Assembly (NCBI RefSeq): GCF_004010325.2
Contig: NZ_SADR02000006.1
Coordinates: 124,001 to 188,000, forward strand
From: Mesorhizobium sp. M00.F.Ca.ET.216.01.1.1
GTDB lineage: Bacteria > Pseudomonadota > Alphaproteobacteria > Rhizobiales > Rhizobiaceae
Direction: 5' to 3'
Length of the DNA: 64,000 nucleotides
Part shown: in pieces, positions 12,701 to 25,568 of the stretch
Layout: each line of letters opens with the position of its first letter
Numbering within the stretch: position 1 is the first letter of the stretch
Made by a program: the position numbers and the translations under genes
The notes under the pieces: generated by a model
What the model was told of the DNA's origin: nothing
The model's input: only the letters and a program-made list of their open reading frames with translations
Database searches by the model: none

Positions 12701-13816
12701 TCAGGCGCTGATATTGTCGAGCGATGCCTCGATCGCCCTCCACAGCTCTTCCACCGGCTCGCAGCCGACCGACAGGCGAACGAAGCCGGGCAGAACCGCG
12801 TCTCCTCTTTTGGCGCGCCGTTCGGCTGAGGTGTGGACGCCGCCGAAGGATGTCGCCGCCTGCATCAGCGCACAGTTGTTGATGAAATCCTCGGCCTTGT
12901 CCTCCGAGGCGAGCACGAAGGAGATGAGAAAGCCGAAGCGCTCCATCTGGGCGCGGGCGAGATTGTGCGACGGGTCGCTTTCCAGCCCGGGGAAGCGGAG
13001 GCTGCTGATCGCGCGATGGGCCTTCAGGCGCCGCGCTATCACTTCCGCGGAGGAGCACATGCGGTCGAAACGCACGTCCAGCGTTTCGAGGCCGCGATGC
13101 ACCAGCCATGCTTCGAACGGCCCGGGAATGCCGCCCGAGGTCTCGCGCCAGCCGGACACGGCGGTGATGATCTCCGCATCGCGGCTCGCGACATGGCCGA
13201 ACAGTACATCTGAATGGCCGTTGGCCGCCTTGGTGTCGGCGGCAACGACGATATCGGCGCCGAGATCGAGCGGGCGCTGGCCGAACGGTGTCATCGTCGT
13301 GTTGTCGACCACAAGGACCGCGCCCTCCTTGTGAGCAGCTTCGGCGGCGGCCGCTATGTCGCAGATGTCCAGGCCGGGATTGGCGGGGCTTTCGACGAAG
13401 GCAAGGCGATAACCCTCGAAGCCACCGTCGAGGAAGGTCGATGTCGGGCGGACATCACAGGTGACGCCGAAAGGCTTGAGGAAGCGTTCTGCCAGTGCCC
13501 GCGTGGTGTGGTAACCGTCCGAAGGCAACAGGATACGGTCGCCGGATTTGAGCAGCGCGAAAAACACCGCCGAGATCGCAGCCATTCCGGATGGGAAGGC
13601 GATGCACGGCGCGTCTTCCAGATGCGCCAGCATGTGCTCGACCGCGTCCCAGGTAGGATTGCTGAAGCGGCCGTATTGATTGAAGCCGGTGGCATCGCCA
13701 GGCGCGTGAAAAATGGCGGCCATCGTTAGGGGCAGCGGGATTGGGTCGCCCTTGGCAAGCCTGCTGCGACGCAAATGGGGAAGCGCCGCAGCGCGTGATC
13801 TGGCTGTTTCTGACAT
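12701..13816 (-). CDS. Cys/Met metabolism PLP-dependent enzyme (cystathionine gamma-synthase/lyase family)
   Basis: 371 residues. Family marks are YGRFSNPT (48-55), FPSGMAAISA (74-83), the PLP-pairing Asp171 in VVDNTT and the Schiff-base Lys196 in AADTKAANGHSD. It would catalyse beta/gamma elimination or replacement on sulfur amino acids. Whether it acts as synthase, lyase or O-acylhomoserine sulfhydrylase is not decided by these motifs. The start MSETARSR was chosen because an earlier in-frame ATG adds a 29-residue segment unlike the family. It is divergent from mraZ across a 406-bp gap. Confidence 0.88.
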   Translation of the reverse strand: MSETARSRAAALPHLRRSRLAKGDPIPLPLTMAAIFHAPGDATGFNQYGRFSNPTWDAVEHMLAHLEDAPCIAFPSGMAAISAVFFALLKSGDRILLPSDGYHTTRALAERFLKPFGVTCDVRPTSTFLDGGFEGYRLAFVESPANPGLDICDIAAAAEAAHKEGAVLVVDNTTMTPFGQRPLDLGADIVVAADTKAANGHSDVLFGHVASRDAEIITAVSGWRETSGGIPGPFEAWLVHRGLETLDVRFDRMCSSAEVIARRLKAHRAISSLRFPGLESDPSHNLARAQMERFGFLISFVLASEDKAEDFINNCALMQAATSFGGVHTSAERRAKRGDAVLPGFVRLSVGCEPVEELWRAIEASLDNISA

Positions 13817-14002
13817 CGATTTCGAACCTTGTTTCTCACCCGAAAATGAGGCCGACGCTAAGCCTGGCAACGACATGCAGCAAGCAGCGTCCGGTTGGGC
13901 CACGCGGCTCTAAACGCTTCGTTAGGCTTAATGGAGGATAAACACGGGAGTGCCGTCAAAGTCGCTCTCATCGGTTGTGGCGTGCGCGTTTGTGAAGCCT
14001 GT

Positions 14003-14037
14003 TCCCGTTGACGCCCATAGTGCCCCATGATATCCCA
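14003..14037 (-). promoter_or_regulatory. MraZ-type operator: four 5-bp boxes at exact 10-bp spacing
   Basis: Read on the minus strand the boxes are TGGGA (14033-14037), TGGGG (14023-14027), TGGGC (14013-14017) and CGGGA (14003-14007), each separated by 5 bp. MraZ of other bacteria binds direct TGGGN repeats with 5-bp spacers before mraZ. The array lies about 186 bp upstream of the mraZ start. Confidence 0.7.
14008..14036 (+). promoter_or_regulatory. Predicted sigma-70 promoter of the dcw cluster
   Basis: TTGACG at 14008-14013, a 17-bp spacer, then TATCCC at 14031-14036. It points toward mraZ and lies entirely within the MraZ-type boxes, which would let MraZ block RNA polymerase. The -10 match is weak (TAT plus CCC). 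Transcripts would have a leader of about 180 nt. The remainder of the 13817-14222 gap shows no gene. Confidence 0.5.
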
Positions 14038-14222
14038 TCTCGATATTCAAGCCTTCGTTCCGCGTCAGGGTGAAGCGTACGCCAATCGGGCAGCCGCGGC
14101 GGCTGCGCGCGTGCGGTTTTTTGCCTTTGCGAACGAAGCGAATTTTCGGAAGGGACCGCGCTGCGGCGGCGCGGGCGAAAAGATGGAAAGGGGTGCGGCG
14201 GCGGAAGCGGCTGTAACGCGTA

Positions 14223-14681
14223 ATGGACCGGTTTCTGTCAAACGCAGTGAACAGGATCGATGCCAAGGGGCGGGTCTCCGTTCCGGCGCATTTCCGTGCT
14301 GTTGTGCAAAAGCGCGGCTATTCGGAACTCTATGCGCTGCGCTGCCTGGATCTTCCGGCGATGGATGTCGGCGGTCTCGACCTGCTCGACCGCTACGAGC
14401 AACGCATCGCGCTGGAAGACCCCTTCCTGCGGACGGCGGACGACATGTCGTTCTTCTGCCATGGCGACGGAACATTCCTGAAACTCGATCAGGACGGCCG
14501 CATTACGATGACCGATTTCATCCGCGAGCATACCGGCATTTCGGCGGAAGCGGCCTTTGTCGGGCGCGGCAACTTCTTTCAGATCTGGGAGCCGGGACGG
14601 CTTGCCGCCTACGGGGCGCAGGCACGCGCCAGGCTTTTGCAGCTTCGGCAGGGGACGAAGCCCGGGGAGCGACCAGAATGA
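14223..14681 (+). CDS. mraZ: MraZ, transcriptional regulator of the dcw cluster
   Basis: 152 residues with two SpoVT-AbrB-like half domains: [15 protein letters not shown] at about 9-23 and [18 protein letters not shown] in the second half. MraZ forms a ring and binds direct repeats ahead of its own operon. It is the first gene of the cluster and its stop overlaps the start of rsmH (ATGA). Candidate MraZ boxes lie at 14003-14037, fitting autoregulation. Confidence 0.95.
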   Translation: MDRFLSNAVNRIDAKGRVSVPAHFRAVVQKRGYSELYALRCLDLPAMDVGGLDLLDRYEQRIALEDPFLRTADDMSFFCHGDGTFLKLDQDGRITMTDFIREHTGISAEAAFVGRGNFFQIWEPGRLAAYGAQARARLLQLRQGTKPGERPE

Positions 14682-15709
14682 CGGCGGGCCACGGCGATGA
14701 CTTTCACGCCGTTGGCGGACCGGCCCGCCACATTCCGGTCCTCCTTGCCGAAGTGCTGGAGGCGCTATCGCCTGAAGCCGGCGACATGATCATCGACGGC
14801 ACGTTCGGGGCCGGCGGTTACACGAAAGCCATCCTGGCGACCGGCGCCTCGGTCGTGGCCATCGATCGCGATCCGGATGCCGTCGCGGCAGGGCGGCCTC
14901 TCGAACAGCAGTCGGGCGGCAGGCTCAGGCTCGTCCATGCGCCGTTCTCGACGCTGGACGAGTATGTCGAAAGTGCCGACGGCGTGGTGCTCGACATCGG
15001 CGTCTCTTCCATGCAACTCGACCAGGCGGAGCGCGGCTTTTCGTTCCGCGCCGATGGGCCGCTGGACATGCGCATGGCGCAGGCTGGCATGAGTGCCGCC
15101 GATGTCGTCAACACCTTCAAGGTCGGCGACCTTGCCCGCATCTTCGGGTTCCTCGGCGAGGAGCGTCACGCCGGCCGCATCGCCCGCATGATAGAGAGCC
15201 GCCGCGAAAAACATCCGTTCGAGCGCACGCTCGATCTCGCCGATGCCATCGAGACGCATATCGGTCGTGCGCCGAAGGACAAGATCCATCCCGCGACCCG
15301 CGTCTTCCAGGCACTGCGCATCTTCGTCAACGATGAACTGGGCGAACTTGCAAGGGCATTGTTCGCGGCAGAACGCGTGCTGAAGCCGGGTGGGCGGCTA
15401 GCCGTGGTGACGTTTCATTCGCTGGAGGACCGCATCGTCAAGCGGTTCATTGCCGACCGCGCCGATGCGGCGAGCGGCTCGCGGCACATGCCGGAGGCGC
15501 AGGCACGCATGGCGACCTTCAGCAAGGCGGGCGGCGGGGTGACACCTGGCGATGCCGAAATCGCCGCCAACCCGCGCGCACGCTCTGCAAGGCTGCGCGC
15601 CGCAATTCGCACCGAGGCGCCGGCGCGCGCCGGCGATTTTTCGATCTTCGGGCTGCCCAAACTTCCTGGCCCAAAACTTCCCGGTATCGACCGGCCGGGA
15701 GAGAGGTGA
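14678..15709 (+). CDS. rsmH: RsmH, 16S rRNA m4C1402 methyltransferase
   Basis: 343 residues. It methylates N4 of C1402 in 16S r[16 protein letters not shown] (18-30) and the SAM loop [10 protein letters not shown] (40-49) are clear, and the C-terminal [11 protein letters not shown] is diagnostic. The start at 14678 overlaps the mraZ stop; the same frame runs open much further upstream but that part is mraZ sequence read out of frame. Confidence 0.97.
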   Translation: MTAGHGDDFHAVGGPARHIPVLLAEVLEALSPEAGDMIIDGTFGAGGYTKAILATGASVVAIDRDPDAVAAGRPLEQQSGGRLRLVHAPFSTLDEYVESADGVVLDIGVSSMQLDQAERGFSFRADGPLDMRMAQAGMSAADVVNTFKVGDLARIFGFLGEERHAGRIARMIESRREKHPFERTLDLADAIETHIGRAPKDKIHPATRVFQALRIFVNDELGELARALFAAERVLKPGGRLAVVTFHSLEDRIVKRFIADRADAASGSRHMPEAQARMATFSKAGGGVTPGDAEIAANPRARSARLRAAIRTEAPARAGDFSIFGLPKLPGPKLPGIDRPGER

Positions 15710-15713
15710 ACAC

Positions 15714-16091
15714 GTGTTTCGTACCAGCGACATAGTCCTTATCGCCGTCATGGTTTCGGCGGCGGCCCTGACCTACAAGACCAAGCGCGAGGCCGAGGAA
15801 CAATTGGCGGCGGTGCAGAAGATCCAGGCGCAGATCCGCTACGAGGAGGATACGATCGACCTTTTGAAGGCAGACTGGAGCCTGCTCACCCAGCCATCAC
15901 GCCTGCAAAAGCTCGCCGAAATCTATAAATCGCAGCTCGAACTGGAACCGGTCAACGCGCGCCAGATCGGCGGGCTCGACGACCTGCCGGCAAAACCGGT
16001 CAACATCCAGGATCTTTCGTCGCAGCGGCTGGGCGGCATGGCCGACAACGGCGGCAAGGATCCGGTGGTGACCGGAGGCATCGTCCAATGA
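15714..16091 (+). CDS. ftsL: FtsL, divisome bitopic membrane protein
   Basis: 125 residues from a GTG start 4 bp after rsmH, with GAGAGG just upstream. A short cytoplasmic end, one membrane segment (about 6-21, IVLIAVMVSAAALTY) and a coiled-coil region (KREAEEQLAAVQKIQ) match FtsL. It bridges FtsQ and the FtsW-FtsI synthase. It is recognised by position and layout because sequence conservation is low. It overlaps ftsI by ATGA. Confidence 0.9.
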   Translation: MFRTSDIVLIAVMVSAAALTYKTKREAEEQLAAVQKIQAQIRYEEDTIDLLKADWSLLTQPSRLQKLAEIYKSQLELEPVNARQIGGLDDLPAKPVNIQDLSSQRLGGMADNGGKDPVVTGGIVQ

Positions 16092-17833
16092 TCGCCAGAC
16101 TTCCAGTGATTGGCAGACTTCCGACGATCGGCAGACTGCTGAAGCGACGCACCAAGCCAAGCGAAGGCGGATCGATCGTCGTCGATGGCGCCCGCAAGGC
16201 GACCGGGGGCAAGGCCAGGACCCGCATCGTGATGACGATGGCGGTGTTCTTCGGCATCTATTCGAGCATTGCCGGGCGGCTGGTCTATCTCGGCTTCCAG
16301 AATCCCGACATGTCGGGGGTTCCGCAGAACCGGGTGACGGCGTCGCGGCCCGACATCGTCGACCGCAACGGCGAAGTGCTGGCGACGGACATCAAGACGG
16401 CGTCGCTGTTTGCCGAACCGCGCCGCATCGTCGACGCCGACGAGGCGATCGAAAAGCTGTCGACGGTGCTTCCCGAAATCGACTACGAGCAAACCTATCG
16501 CAAGCTGAAGAGCGGCGCCGGCTTCGTCTGGCTGCAGCGCCAGCTGACGCCCAAGCAGCAGGCAGACATCATGCAACTCGGCATACCCGGCTTCGGCTTC
16601 CGCACCGAGAAGCGCCGCTTCTATCCGGCTGGCGAAACCTCGTCCTACATCGTCGGCCTCACCAACATCGACAATCAAGGCATCTCCGGCATGGAGAGGT
16701 ACATCGACGACCAGGGACTGACCGACCTTCAGGCATCGGGCCTGGCGGTGGCCAAGGACCTCAAGCCGGTGCAGCTTTCGATCGACCTGCGCGTCCAGCA
16801 TATCGTGCGCGACGAGATCGCCACCGGCATGGACAAATATCACGCTATCGCGGCCGGCGCCGTGGTGCTCAACGTCAAGACCGGCGAAGTGGTGGCGATG
16901 GCGTCAGTACCGGACTTCGATCCCAACAATCCTTACAATGCCCAGGACAAGGACCGGCTGAACCGTATGTCGGCCGGCCTCTACGAGATGGGCTCGACCT
17001 TCAAGACCTTCACCACCGCCATGGCGCTCGATTCCGGCAAGGTGACGATGGAAAGCCGCTTCGATGCGTCGCATCCGATCCAGATCGGCCATCAGACCAT
17101 CCATGACTTCCACGGCAAGAACCGGGTGCTGAGCGTGCCGGAGGTATTCATCTATTCCTCCAATATCGGCTCGGCCAGAGAAGCGGATGTGGTGGGCATC
17201 GACGGCCATCGCGAATTCCTGCATCGCGTCGGTATTCTGGAGAAGATGCAGACGGAACTGCCGGAAGTCGCGCGTCCGACCGAACCCAAGGTGTGGAAGA
17301 AGGTCAATTCGATCACCATCGCCTTCGGTCACGGCGTGTCGACGACGCCGCTGCAAACCGCAGTCGGCTGCGCGGCACTGATGAACGGCGGCTATTTGAT
17401 CCAGCCGACATTCCTGCCGCGCACGCAAGAGCAGGCGATGGCGGTGGCAAAGAGGGTGGTCAGTGAAAAGACCGTCGAAGGCATGCGCTATCTCTACCAG
17501 CTCAACGCCGAGAAAGGATCAGGCAAGAACGCCAGGGTTCCGGGTTATCGCGTCGGCGGCAAGACTGGAACGGCGGAGAAGGTCATCAACGGCCGCTATT
17601 CGTCGACGGTGCGTTTCAACGCCTTCGTCGCCGCCTTCCCGATGGACGATCCGCAATACATCGTTCTGTCGATCATAGACGAGCCGAAGCCGGAAAAACC
17701 CGGCATGGGCGCCACCGCCGGCTCGAATGCGGCGCCAATCGTTGCCAACATTATCCGTCGCTCGGCTTCGATGCTTGGCGTGAAGCCAGATTTCAGCCAT
17801 GAAAATGGTGCAACGCTGGTTTCCTATCAGTGA
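16088..17833 (+). CDS. ftsI: FtsI (PBP3), septal peptidoglycan transpeptidase
   Basis: 581 residues. One membrane segment lies near 48-66. The PBP dimerisation domain is followed by the transpeptidase domain with STFK (Ser303-Lys306), SSN (357-359) and KTG (492-494). It cross-links septal wall with FtsW. The cytoplasmic N-terminus carries three tandem hexapeptides (IARLPV, IGRLPT, IGRLLK at residues 2-19) encoded by an 18-bp tandem repeat. It is the target class of aztreonam and cephalexin in other bacteria. Confidence 0.96.
   Translation: MIARLPVIGRLPTIGRLLKRRTKPSEGGSIVVDGARKATGGKARTRIVMTMAVFFGIYSSIAGRLVYLGFQNPDMSGVPQNRVTASRPDIVDRNGEVLATDIKTASLFAEPRRIVDADEAIEKLSTVLPEIDYEQTYRKLKSGAGFVWLQRQLTPKQQADIMQLGIPGFGFRTEKRRFYPAGETSSYIVGLTNIDNQGISGMERYIDDQGLTDLQASGLAVAKDLKPVQLSIDLRVQHIVRDEIATGMDKYHAIAAGAVVLNVKTGEVVAMASVPDFDPNNPYNAQDKDRLNRMSAGLYEMGSTFKTFTTAMALDSGKVTMESRFDASHPIQIGHQTIHDFHGKNRVLSVPEVFIYSSNIGSAREADVVGIDGHREFLHRVGILEKMQTELPEVARPTEPKVWKKVNSITIAFGHGVSTTPLQTAVGCAALMNGGYLIQPTFLPRTQEQAMAVAKRVVSEKTVEGMRYLYQLNAEKGSGKNARVPGYRVGGKTGTAEKVINGRYSSTVRFNAFVAAFPMDDPQYIVLSIIDEPKPEKPGMGATAGSNAAPIVANIIRRSASMLGVKPDFSHENGATLVSYQ
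16091..16144 (+). repeat. Three tandem 18-bp units at the 5' end of ftsI
   Basis: The units at 16091-16108, 16109-16126 and 16127-16144 share the pattern ATY-GSC-AGA-CTK and encode IARLPV, IGRLPT and IGRLLK. The unit length keeps the reading frame. Confidence 0.7.
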
Positions 17834-17887
17834 TTCTTGGGGCGCGCCGGCAACTGCGCGCTATTTTGTTGCGATGAACGGAACTCG

Positions 17888-19338
17888 ATGCAGCTGAAAG
17901 ATCTAGCCGGTATCCTGCCTGTCGAGGGAACAGCTTCCCCCGACCTGGAGGTCACCGGGATTTCGTCGGATTCACGCCAGGTAGGACCGGGCGTCGTCTT
18001 TTTCGCGTTCGCCGGGACCAAGGCGGATGGCGCGGCATATGCCGCCGATGCCGCCAGCCGCGGCGCGGCAGCGATCGTGGCTGGCAAGGGCAGCGCTGTC
18101 GCCGGGCTCTCGGTCCCGGTTATAGCCGTCGATGATCCGCGCCTTGCATTGGCGCTGAGTGCCGCCCGCTTCTTCGGCAGGCAGCCGCGGACCATGGTCG
18201 CGGTGACCGGCACCAGCGGCAAGACGTCGGTCGCCGCCTTCACAAGGCAGATCTGGGAGCAAGCCGGCTTTGCCGCCGCTTCGATCGGCACGACCGGCGT
18301 GGTGGCACCTGGCCGCAACGAATATGGCTCGCTGACCACTCCCGATCCGGTGGCATTGCACAGGCTGCTCAAGGAATTGGCGGATGCAGGGGTCAGCCAC
18401 GCTTCAATGGAAGCCTCCAGCCACGGTCTCGACCAGCGTCGGCTCGACGGCGTGAAGCTGGCCGCCGGCGGCTTCACCAATCTTGGCCGCGACCACATGG
18501 ATTATCATCCGACGGTCGAGGATTATCTTGGCGCCAAATTGCGCCTGTTCGATACGCTGTTGCCGAAGGGCGCGCCGGCCGTCATATTCGCCGACGATCC
18601 ATGGTCGGAGCCGACGATCAAGGCGGCGCGGGCAGCGGGGCTCACCGTGCTGACGGTCGGTCGCCATGGCGATTTCCTGCGGCTGAAGCGGGTCGAGCAC
18701 GAGCGGCACCGCCAGCGTGCCGAGGTCGAAGCCGACGGCGTTCTGCACGAGGTCGACCTGCCGCTGGCCGGCGATTTCCAGATAGCCAACGCGCTGGTTT
18801 CGGCGGGTCTGGCCATTTCAACTGGAACACCTGCGGCCAGGGCTTTGACGGCGTTGGAAAAACTTAAAGGTGCGCCGGGGCGTCTCGACCTGGTTGGCAC
18901 GACCACCAATGGCGCGCCGGTCTATGTCGACTACGCCCACAAGCCCGACGCGCTGGAGAACGTGTTGGCCTCGGTGCGCCCGTTCACCACCGGCCGCGTC
19001 ATCGTCGTCTTCGGCTGCGGTGGCGATCGCGACCGGGGCAAGCGGCCGATCATGGGCGAGATCGCAACCCGGCTTGCCGATGTCGTCATCGTCACCGACG
19101 ACAATCCGCGCTCGGAAGTGCCGGAAACGATCCGCGCCGCGATCCTCGCCGCCGCACCGGGCGCCATCGAGATCGGCGACCGGCGCAAGGCGATCCACGA
19201 AGCGGTGGCGATGCTTCATGCTGGTGATACGCTGATCGTGGCCGGCAAGGGCCATGAGGAAGGCCAAACCATCGGTACCGAGACGCTTCATTTCTCCGAC
19301 CATGAGGAAGTCCGCTCGGCGCTGCGGGAGCGCGCTTC

Positions 19339-19342
<4 letters not shown>
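17888..19342 (+). CDS. murE: MurE, UDP-MurNAc-tripeptide synthetase (meso-DAP adding)
   Basis: 484 residues. The ATP-binding loop GTSGKTS is at 108-114, and the meso-diaminopimelate recognition motif DNPR is at 405-408, so the third residue of the stem peptide should be meso-DAP. The start MQLKDL at 17888 fits the family; an earlier in-frame ATG at 17837 would add 17 unrelated residues. Stop overlaps murF (ATGA). Confidence 0.96.
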
Positions 19343-20772
<1,430 letters not shown>

Positions 20773-20796
20773 GGTCGGCCCGGGGGACGGAAGCGC

Positions 20797-21879
20797 ATGT
20801 TCACATTTCTCGTCGATTTTGCGGACAAGATCTCGGTCTTCAACGTCTTCCGCTACATAACCTTCCGCACCGGCGGGGCGCTGATCACCTCGGCGCTGAT
20901 CGTCTTCATCTTCGGGCCGACCATCATCAATTCGCTGAGGTTGCGGCAGGGCAAGGGCCAGCCGATCCGTGCCGACGGGCCGCAGACGCATTTCAAGAAG
21001 GCCGGAACGCCGACCATGGGCGGGCTGATGATCCTGTGCGGCATCGTCGGCTCGTCGTTCCTGTGGGCGAACCTGTCCAGCATCTATGTCTGGGTGGTGA
21101 TGCTGGTGACGCTGGGCTTCGGCCTGATCGGCTTCTACGACGACTACCTCAAGGTGACGAAGCAATCGCATCTCGGCTTTTCCGGCAAGGCGCGGCTGGC
21201 GCTCGAATTCGTCATCGCCGGCATTGCCGCCTGGGTGATCATGCGTAACGGGCAGGCGCCGTTCTCGTCGTCGCTGACGTTTCCCTTCGCCAAGGAGTTC
21301 CTTATCAATCTCGGCTGGTTCTTCGTTCCGTTCTCCTGCTTCGTCATCGTCGGCGCCGGCAATGCTGTGAACCTGACCGACGGCCTCGACGGGCTGGCGA
21401 TCGTGCCCATCATGATCGCGGCGGCATCCTTCGGCGTCATCGCCTACCTTTCCGGCAACGCGGTGTTTGCCGAATATCTGCAGATTCATTTCGTGCCAGG
21501 CACCGGCGAATTGGCGGTGGTCCTCGGCGCGGTGATCGGTGCCGGCCTCGGCTTCCTGTGGTTCAACGCACCGCCGGCGGCGATCTTCATGGGCGACACC
21601 GGCTCGCTGGCGATGGGCGGCCTGATCGGCACGGTCGCGGTCGCGACCAAGCACGAAATCGTCCTGGTCATCGTCGGCGGCCTGTTCGTGGTTGAGATCC
21701 TGTCGGTCATCATCCAGGTCGGCTACTTCAAGATGACCGGCAAGCGCGTTTTCCTGATGGCGCCGATCCACCATCATTTCGAAAAGCTCGGCTGGACCGA
21801 AAGCCAGGTTGTGATCCGTTTCTGGATCATCGCCGTGATCCTGGCGCTGGTCGGCCTCTCGACCCTCAAGCTCAGATAG
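20797..21879 (+). CDS. mraY: MraY, phospho-MurNAc-pentapeptide translocase
   Basis: 360 residues, the normal length, with about ten membrane helices. Signature stretches are [10 protein letters not shown] (67-76), FYDDYLK (near 113), NLTDGLDGL with the catalytic acidic residues, and APIHHHFE (loop near the C-terminus). It makes lipid I on undecaprenyl phosphate. GGGGGACGG precedes the ATG. Confidence 0.97.
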   Translation: MFTFLVDFADKISVFNVFRYITFRTGGALITSALIVFIFGPTIINSLRLRQGKGQPIRADGPQTHFKKAGTPTMGGLMILCGIVGSSFLWANLSSIYVWVVMLVTLGFGLIGFYDDYLKVTKQSHLGFSGKARLALEFVIAGIAAWVIMRNGQAPFSSSLTFPFAKEFLINLGWFFVPFSCFVIVGAGNAVNLTDGLDGLAIVPIMIAAASFGVIAYLSGNAVFAEYLQIHFVPGTGELAVVLGAVIGAGLGFLWFNAPPAAIFMGDTGSLAMGGLIGTVAVATKHEIVLVIVGGLFVVEILSVIIQVGYFKMTGKRVFLMAPIHHHFEKLGWTESQVVIRFWIIAVILALVGLSTLKLR

Positions 21880-21887
21880 GACGCCGT

Positions 21888-23287
<1,400 letters not shown>

Positions 23288-23288
<1 letters not shown>

Positions 23289-24439
23289 TGCAAAGCCGTC
23301 TCGACAAAAGTCCGGTTGCGACCTGGTGGTGGACGATCGATCGCTGGTTCCTGGCGGCATTCCTGTCGCTGATGGGGCTCGGCATCGTGCTGTCGTTCGC
23401 GGCAAGCCCCGCGGTGGCCGAGCGTATCGGCCTCGACAGCTTCCATTTCGCCACCAGGCAGATCATCTTCACCATCCCGGCACTCGGCGTGATGCTGGCT
23501 GTGTCTTTCCTCGAGTCGCGACAGATCAGGCGCATGGCGCTGGTCATGCTGGGCATCATGCTCGTCCTGATGGTGGCGGTGCTCTATATCGGCGTCGAGG
23601 TGAAGGGCGCGCGGCGCTGGGTATCGCTTGCCGGCCTCTCGATCCAGCCGTCCGAATTCCTCAAGCCGGCTTTCGTCATCGTCTGCGCCTGGCTGTTCGC
23701 CGAGCACAAGCGCCAGCCCGACATCCCGGGCAATTTGTTCGCCATGCTTTTGCTTGCGCTCGTCATCTCGCTGCTGGTGGCTCAGCCCGATCTCGGCCAG
23801 ACCATGCTGGTACTCGGCACCTGGGGCGTGATGTTCTTCATGGCCGGATTGCCGTGGATGTGGATCATCGCGCTGGGGGCTGCCGGCATCGGCGGCGTGT
23901 TTGCCGCCTACACCGTGTTCCCGCACGTCGCCGGCCGTATCGACCGTTTCATGACCGGCGAGGGCGATACGTTCCAGGTCGACATGGGCCGTGAGGCGCT
24001 GATCAACGGCGGCTGGTTCGGTGTCGGGCCGGGTGAGGGCACCGTCAAGCGGGTGATCCCCGACAGCCATGCCGACTTCGTCTTCTCGGTCGCCGGCGAG
24101 GAATTCGGGCTGATCATGTGCTTCTTCATCATGTCGATCTTCGCCTTCATCGTGCTGCGCGGCCTCAACACCGCGCTGAAGGAGCAGGACGATTTCACGC
24201 GCTATGCAGTTGGCGGCCTCGTCACGGTCTTCGGCCTGCAGTCGGTCATCAACATGGCCGTGAACCTGCAGCTGATGCCGGCCAAGGGCATGACGCTGCC
24301 TTTCATCTCCTATGGCGGCTCTTCGCAGATCGCCATCGCCATCTCCATGGGCATGGTGCTGGCGCTGACGCGCAGGCGGCCGGAAAAGCGCAAGCAGATT
24401 GGCTTTGCCATGTCGCAACGAGCCATGCCGGCGGAGTGA
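23288..24439 (+). CDS. ftsW: FtsW, septal peptidoglycan glycosyltransferase (SEDS family)
   Basis: 383 residues with about ten membrane helices. SEDS marks include KGARRWV near 99, [10 protein letters not shown] near 117 and, near the C-terminus, [10 protein letters not shown]. It polymerises lipid II glycan at the septum together with FtsI. GGAGGGCCACGATA gives a ribosome binding site inside the end of murD. Confidence 0.96.
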
Positions 24440-24440
24440 G

Positions 24441-25568
24441 ATGTCGAAGGGTGTGATCCTTCTTGCGGCTGGCGGAACGGGTGGGCATCTCTTCCCGGCC
24501 GAGGCACTGGCGCACGAGCTGAACGGGCGCGGCTGGAAGGTGCATCTGGCGACCGATGACCGAGCCGAGCGTTTTGCCGGTCATTTCCCGGCTGCCGCCG
24601 TCCACCCAGTCCAGTCAGCGACCATGGGCTCGAAGAATCCCATGGCGGTGATCGCCGCCTTCTGGAAGATCTGGCGCGGGGTCCGCAAGTCCTCAGGTAT
24701 CATTGCCAGGATCAAGCCTGACGCTGTCGTTGGTTTTGGCGGCTATCCGACGCTGCCGCCGCTCTATGCGGCGACCCGACGCAAGGTGCCGACGCTGATC
24801 CACGAACAGAATGCGGTGATGGGCCGCGCCAACAGGGCGCTGGCCGGCCGCGTCGATGCGATCGCCGGCGGCTTCCTGCCCGAGGATGCAAGTGCTGTAG
24901 GCGCCAAGACGGTGATCACCGGCAATCCGGTTCGGCCACAGGTCATGGAGGCAGCAAAGACGCCTTATGCGGCGTCGGCCGGGGACCAGCCGTTCCGGCT
25001 TCTGGTGTTCGGCGGCAGTCAGGGTGCCCAGTTCTTCTCCGACGCGGTGCCGGCGGCCATCGGGCTTCTGCCGGAGACGCAGCGCAGCCGCCTTCGTGTG
25101 ACACAACAAGCCCGCGCGGATGACGTGGCGCGGGTGAAGGCGGCCTATGCAGCGCTTGGCGTCGATGCGCAGGTGTCGCCCTTCTTCACCGACATGGCAG
25201 CGCGGATGGCGGCGGCGCATCTGGTGATGTCGCGGTCCGGCGCCTCCACCGTGTCGGAAATTGCCGTGATCGGCCGGCCGGCGTTGCTGGTACCCTATCC
25301 GCATGCGCTCGACCATGACCAGGCAGCCAATGCCGCAGCGCTTGCCGCGGCAGGCGGGGCCGAGGTGCATCCGCAGTCCTCGCTTTCGCCCGAGCGTATC
25401 ACCACATTGATCGGTGGGGTGATGAATGATCCGGACCGGCTGACGGCCATGGCTGCGGCCGCCAAATCGGCCGGAAAACCGGACGCGGCGCGGTTGCTCG
25501 CCGATCTGACAGAGGCTATTGCGTCGAAGAAACCCGTTTCGGAATTCAGGAAGGAGACGCACGCATGA
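24441..25568 (+). CDS. murG: MurG, lipid II-forming GlcNAc transferase
   Basis: 375 residues. The N-terminal glycine loop [13 protein letters not shown] (8-20) and the second-domain [10 protein letters not shown] (about 192-201) are the hallmark of this GT28 enzyme, with [10 protein letters not shown] near 264. It adds GlcNAc to lipid I on the inner membrane face. The start is 1 bp after the ftsW stop; the stop overlaps murC. Confidence 0.97.
   Translation: MSKGVILLAAGGTGGHLFPAEALAHELNGRGWKVHLATDDRAERFAGHFPAAAVHPVQSATMGSKNPMAVIAAFWKIWRGVRKSSGIIARIKPDAVVGFGGYPTLPPLYAATRRKVPTLIHEQNAVMGRANRALAGRVDAIAGGFLPEDASAVGAKTVITGNPVRPQVMEAAKTPYAASAGDQPFRLLVFGGSQGAQFFSDAVPAAIGLLPETQRSRLRVTQQARADDVARVKAAYAALGVDAQVSPFFTDMAARMAAAHLVMSRSGASTVSEIAVIGRPALLVPYPHALDHDQAANAAALAAAGGAEVHPQSSLSPERITTLIGGVMNDPDRLTAMAAAAKSAGKPDAARLLADLTEAIASKKPVSEFRKETHA

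Noticed and set aside
14027..14677. Long open frame upstream of and continuous with rsmH
   Set aside because: It overlaps mraZ in another frame, lacks similarity and has no fitting start signal; rsmH begins at 14678.
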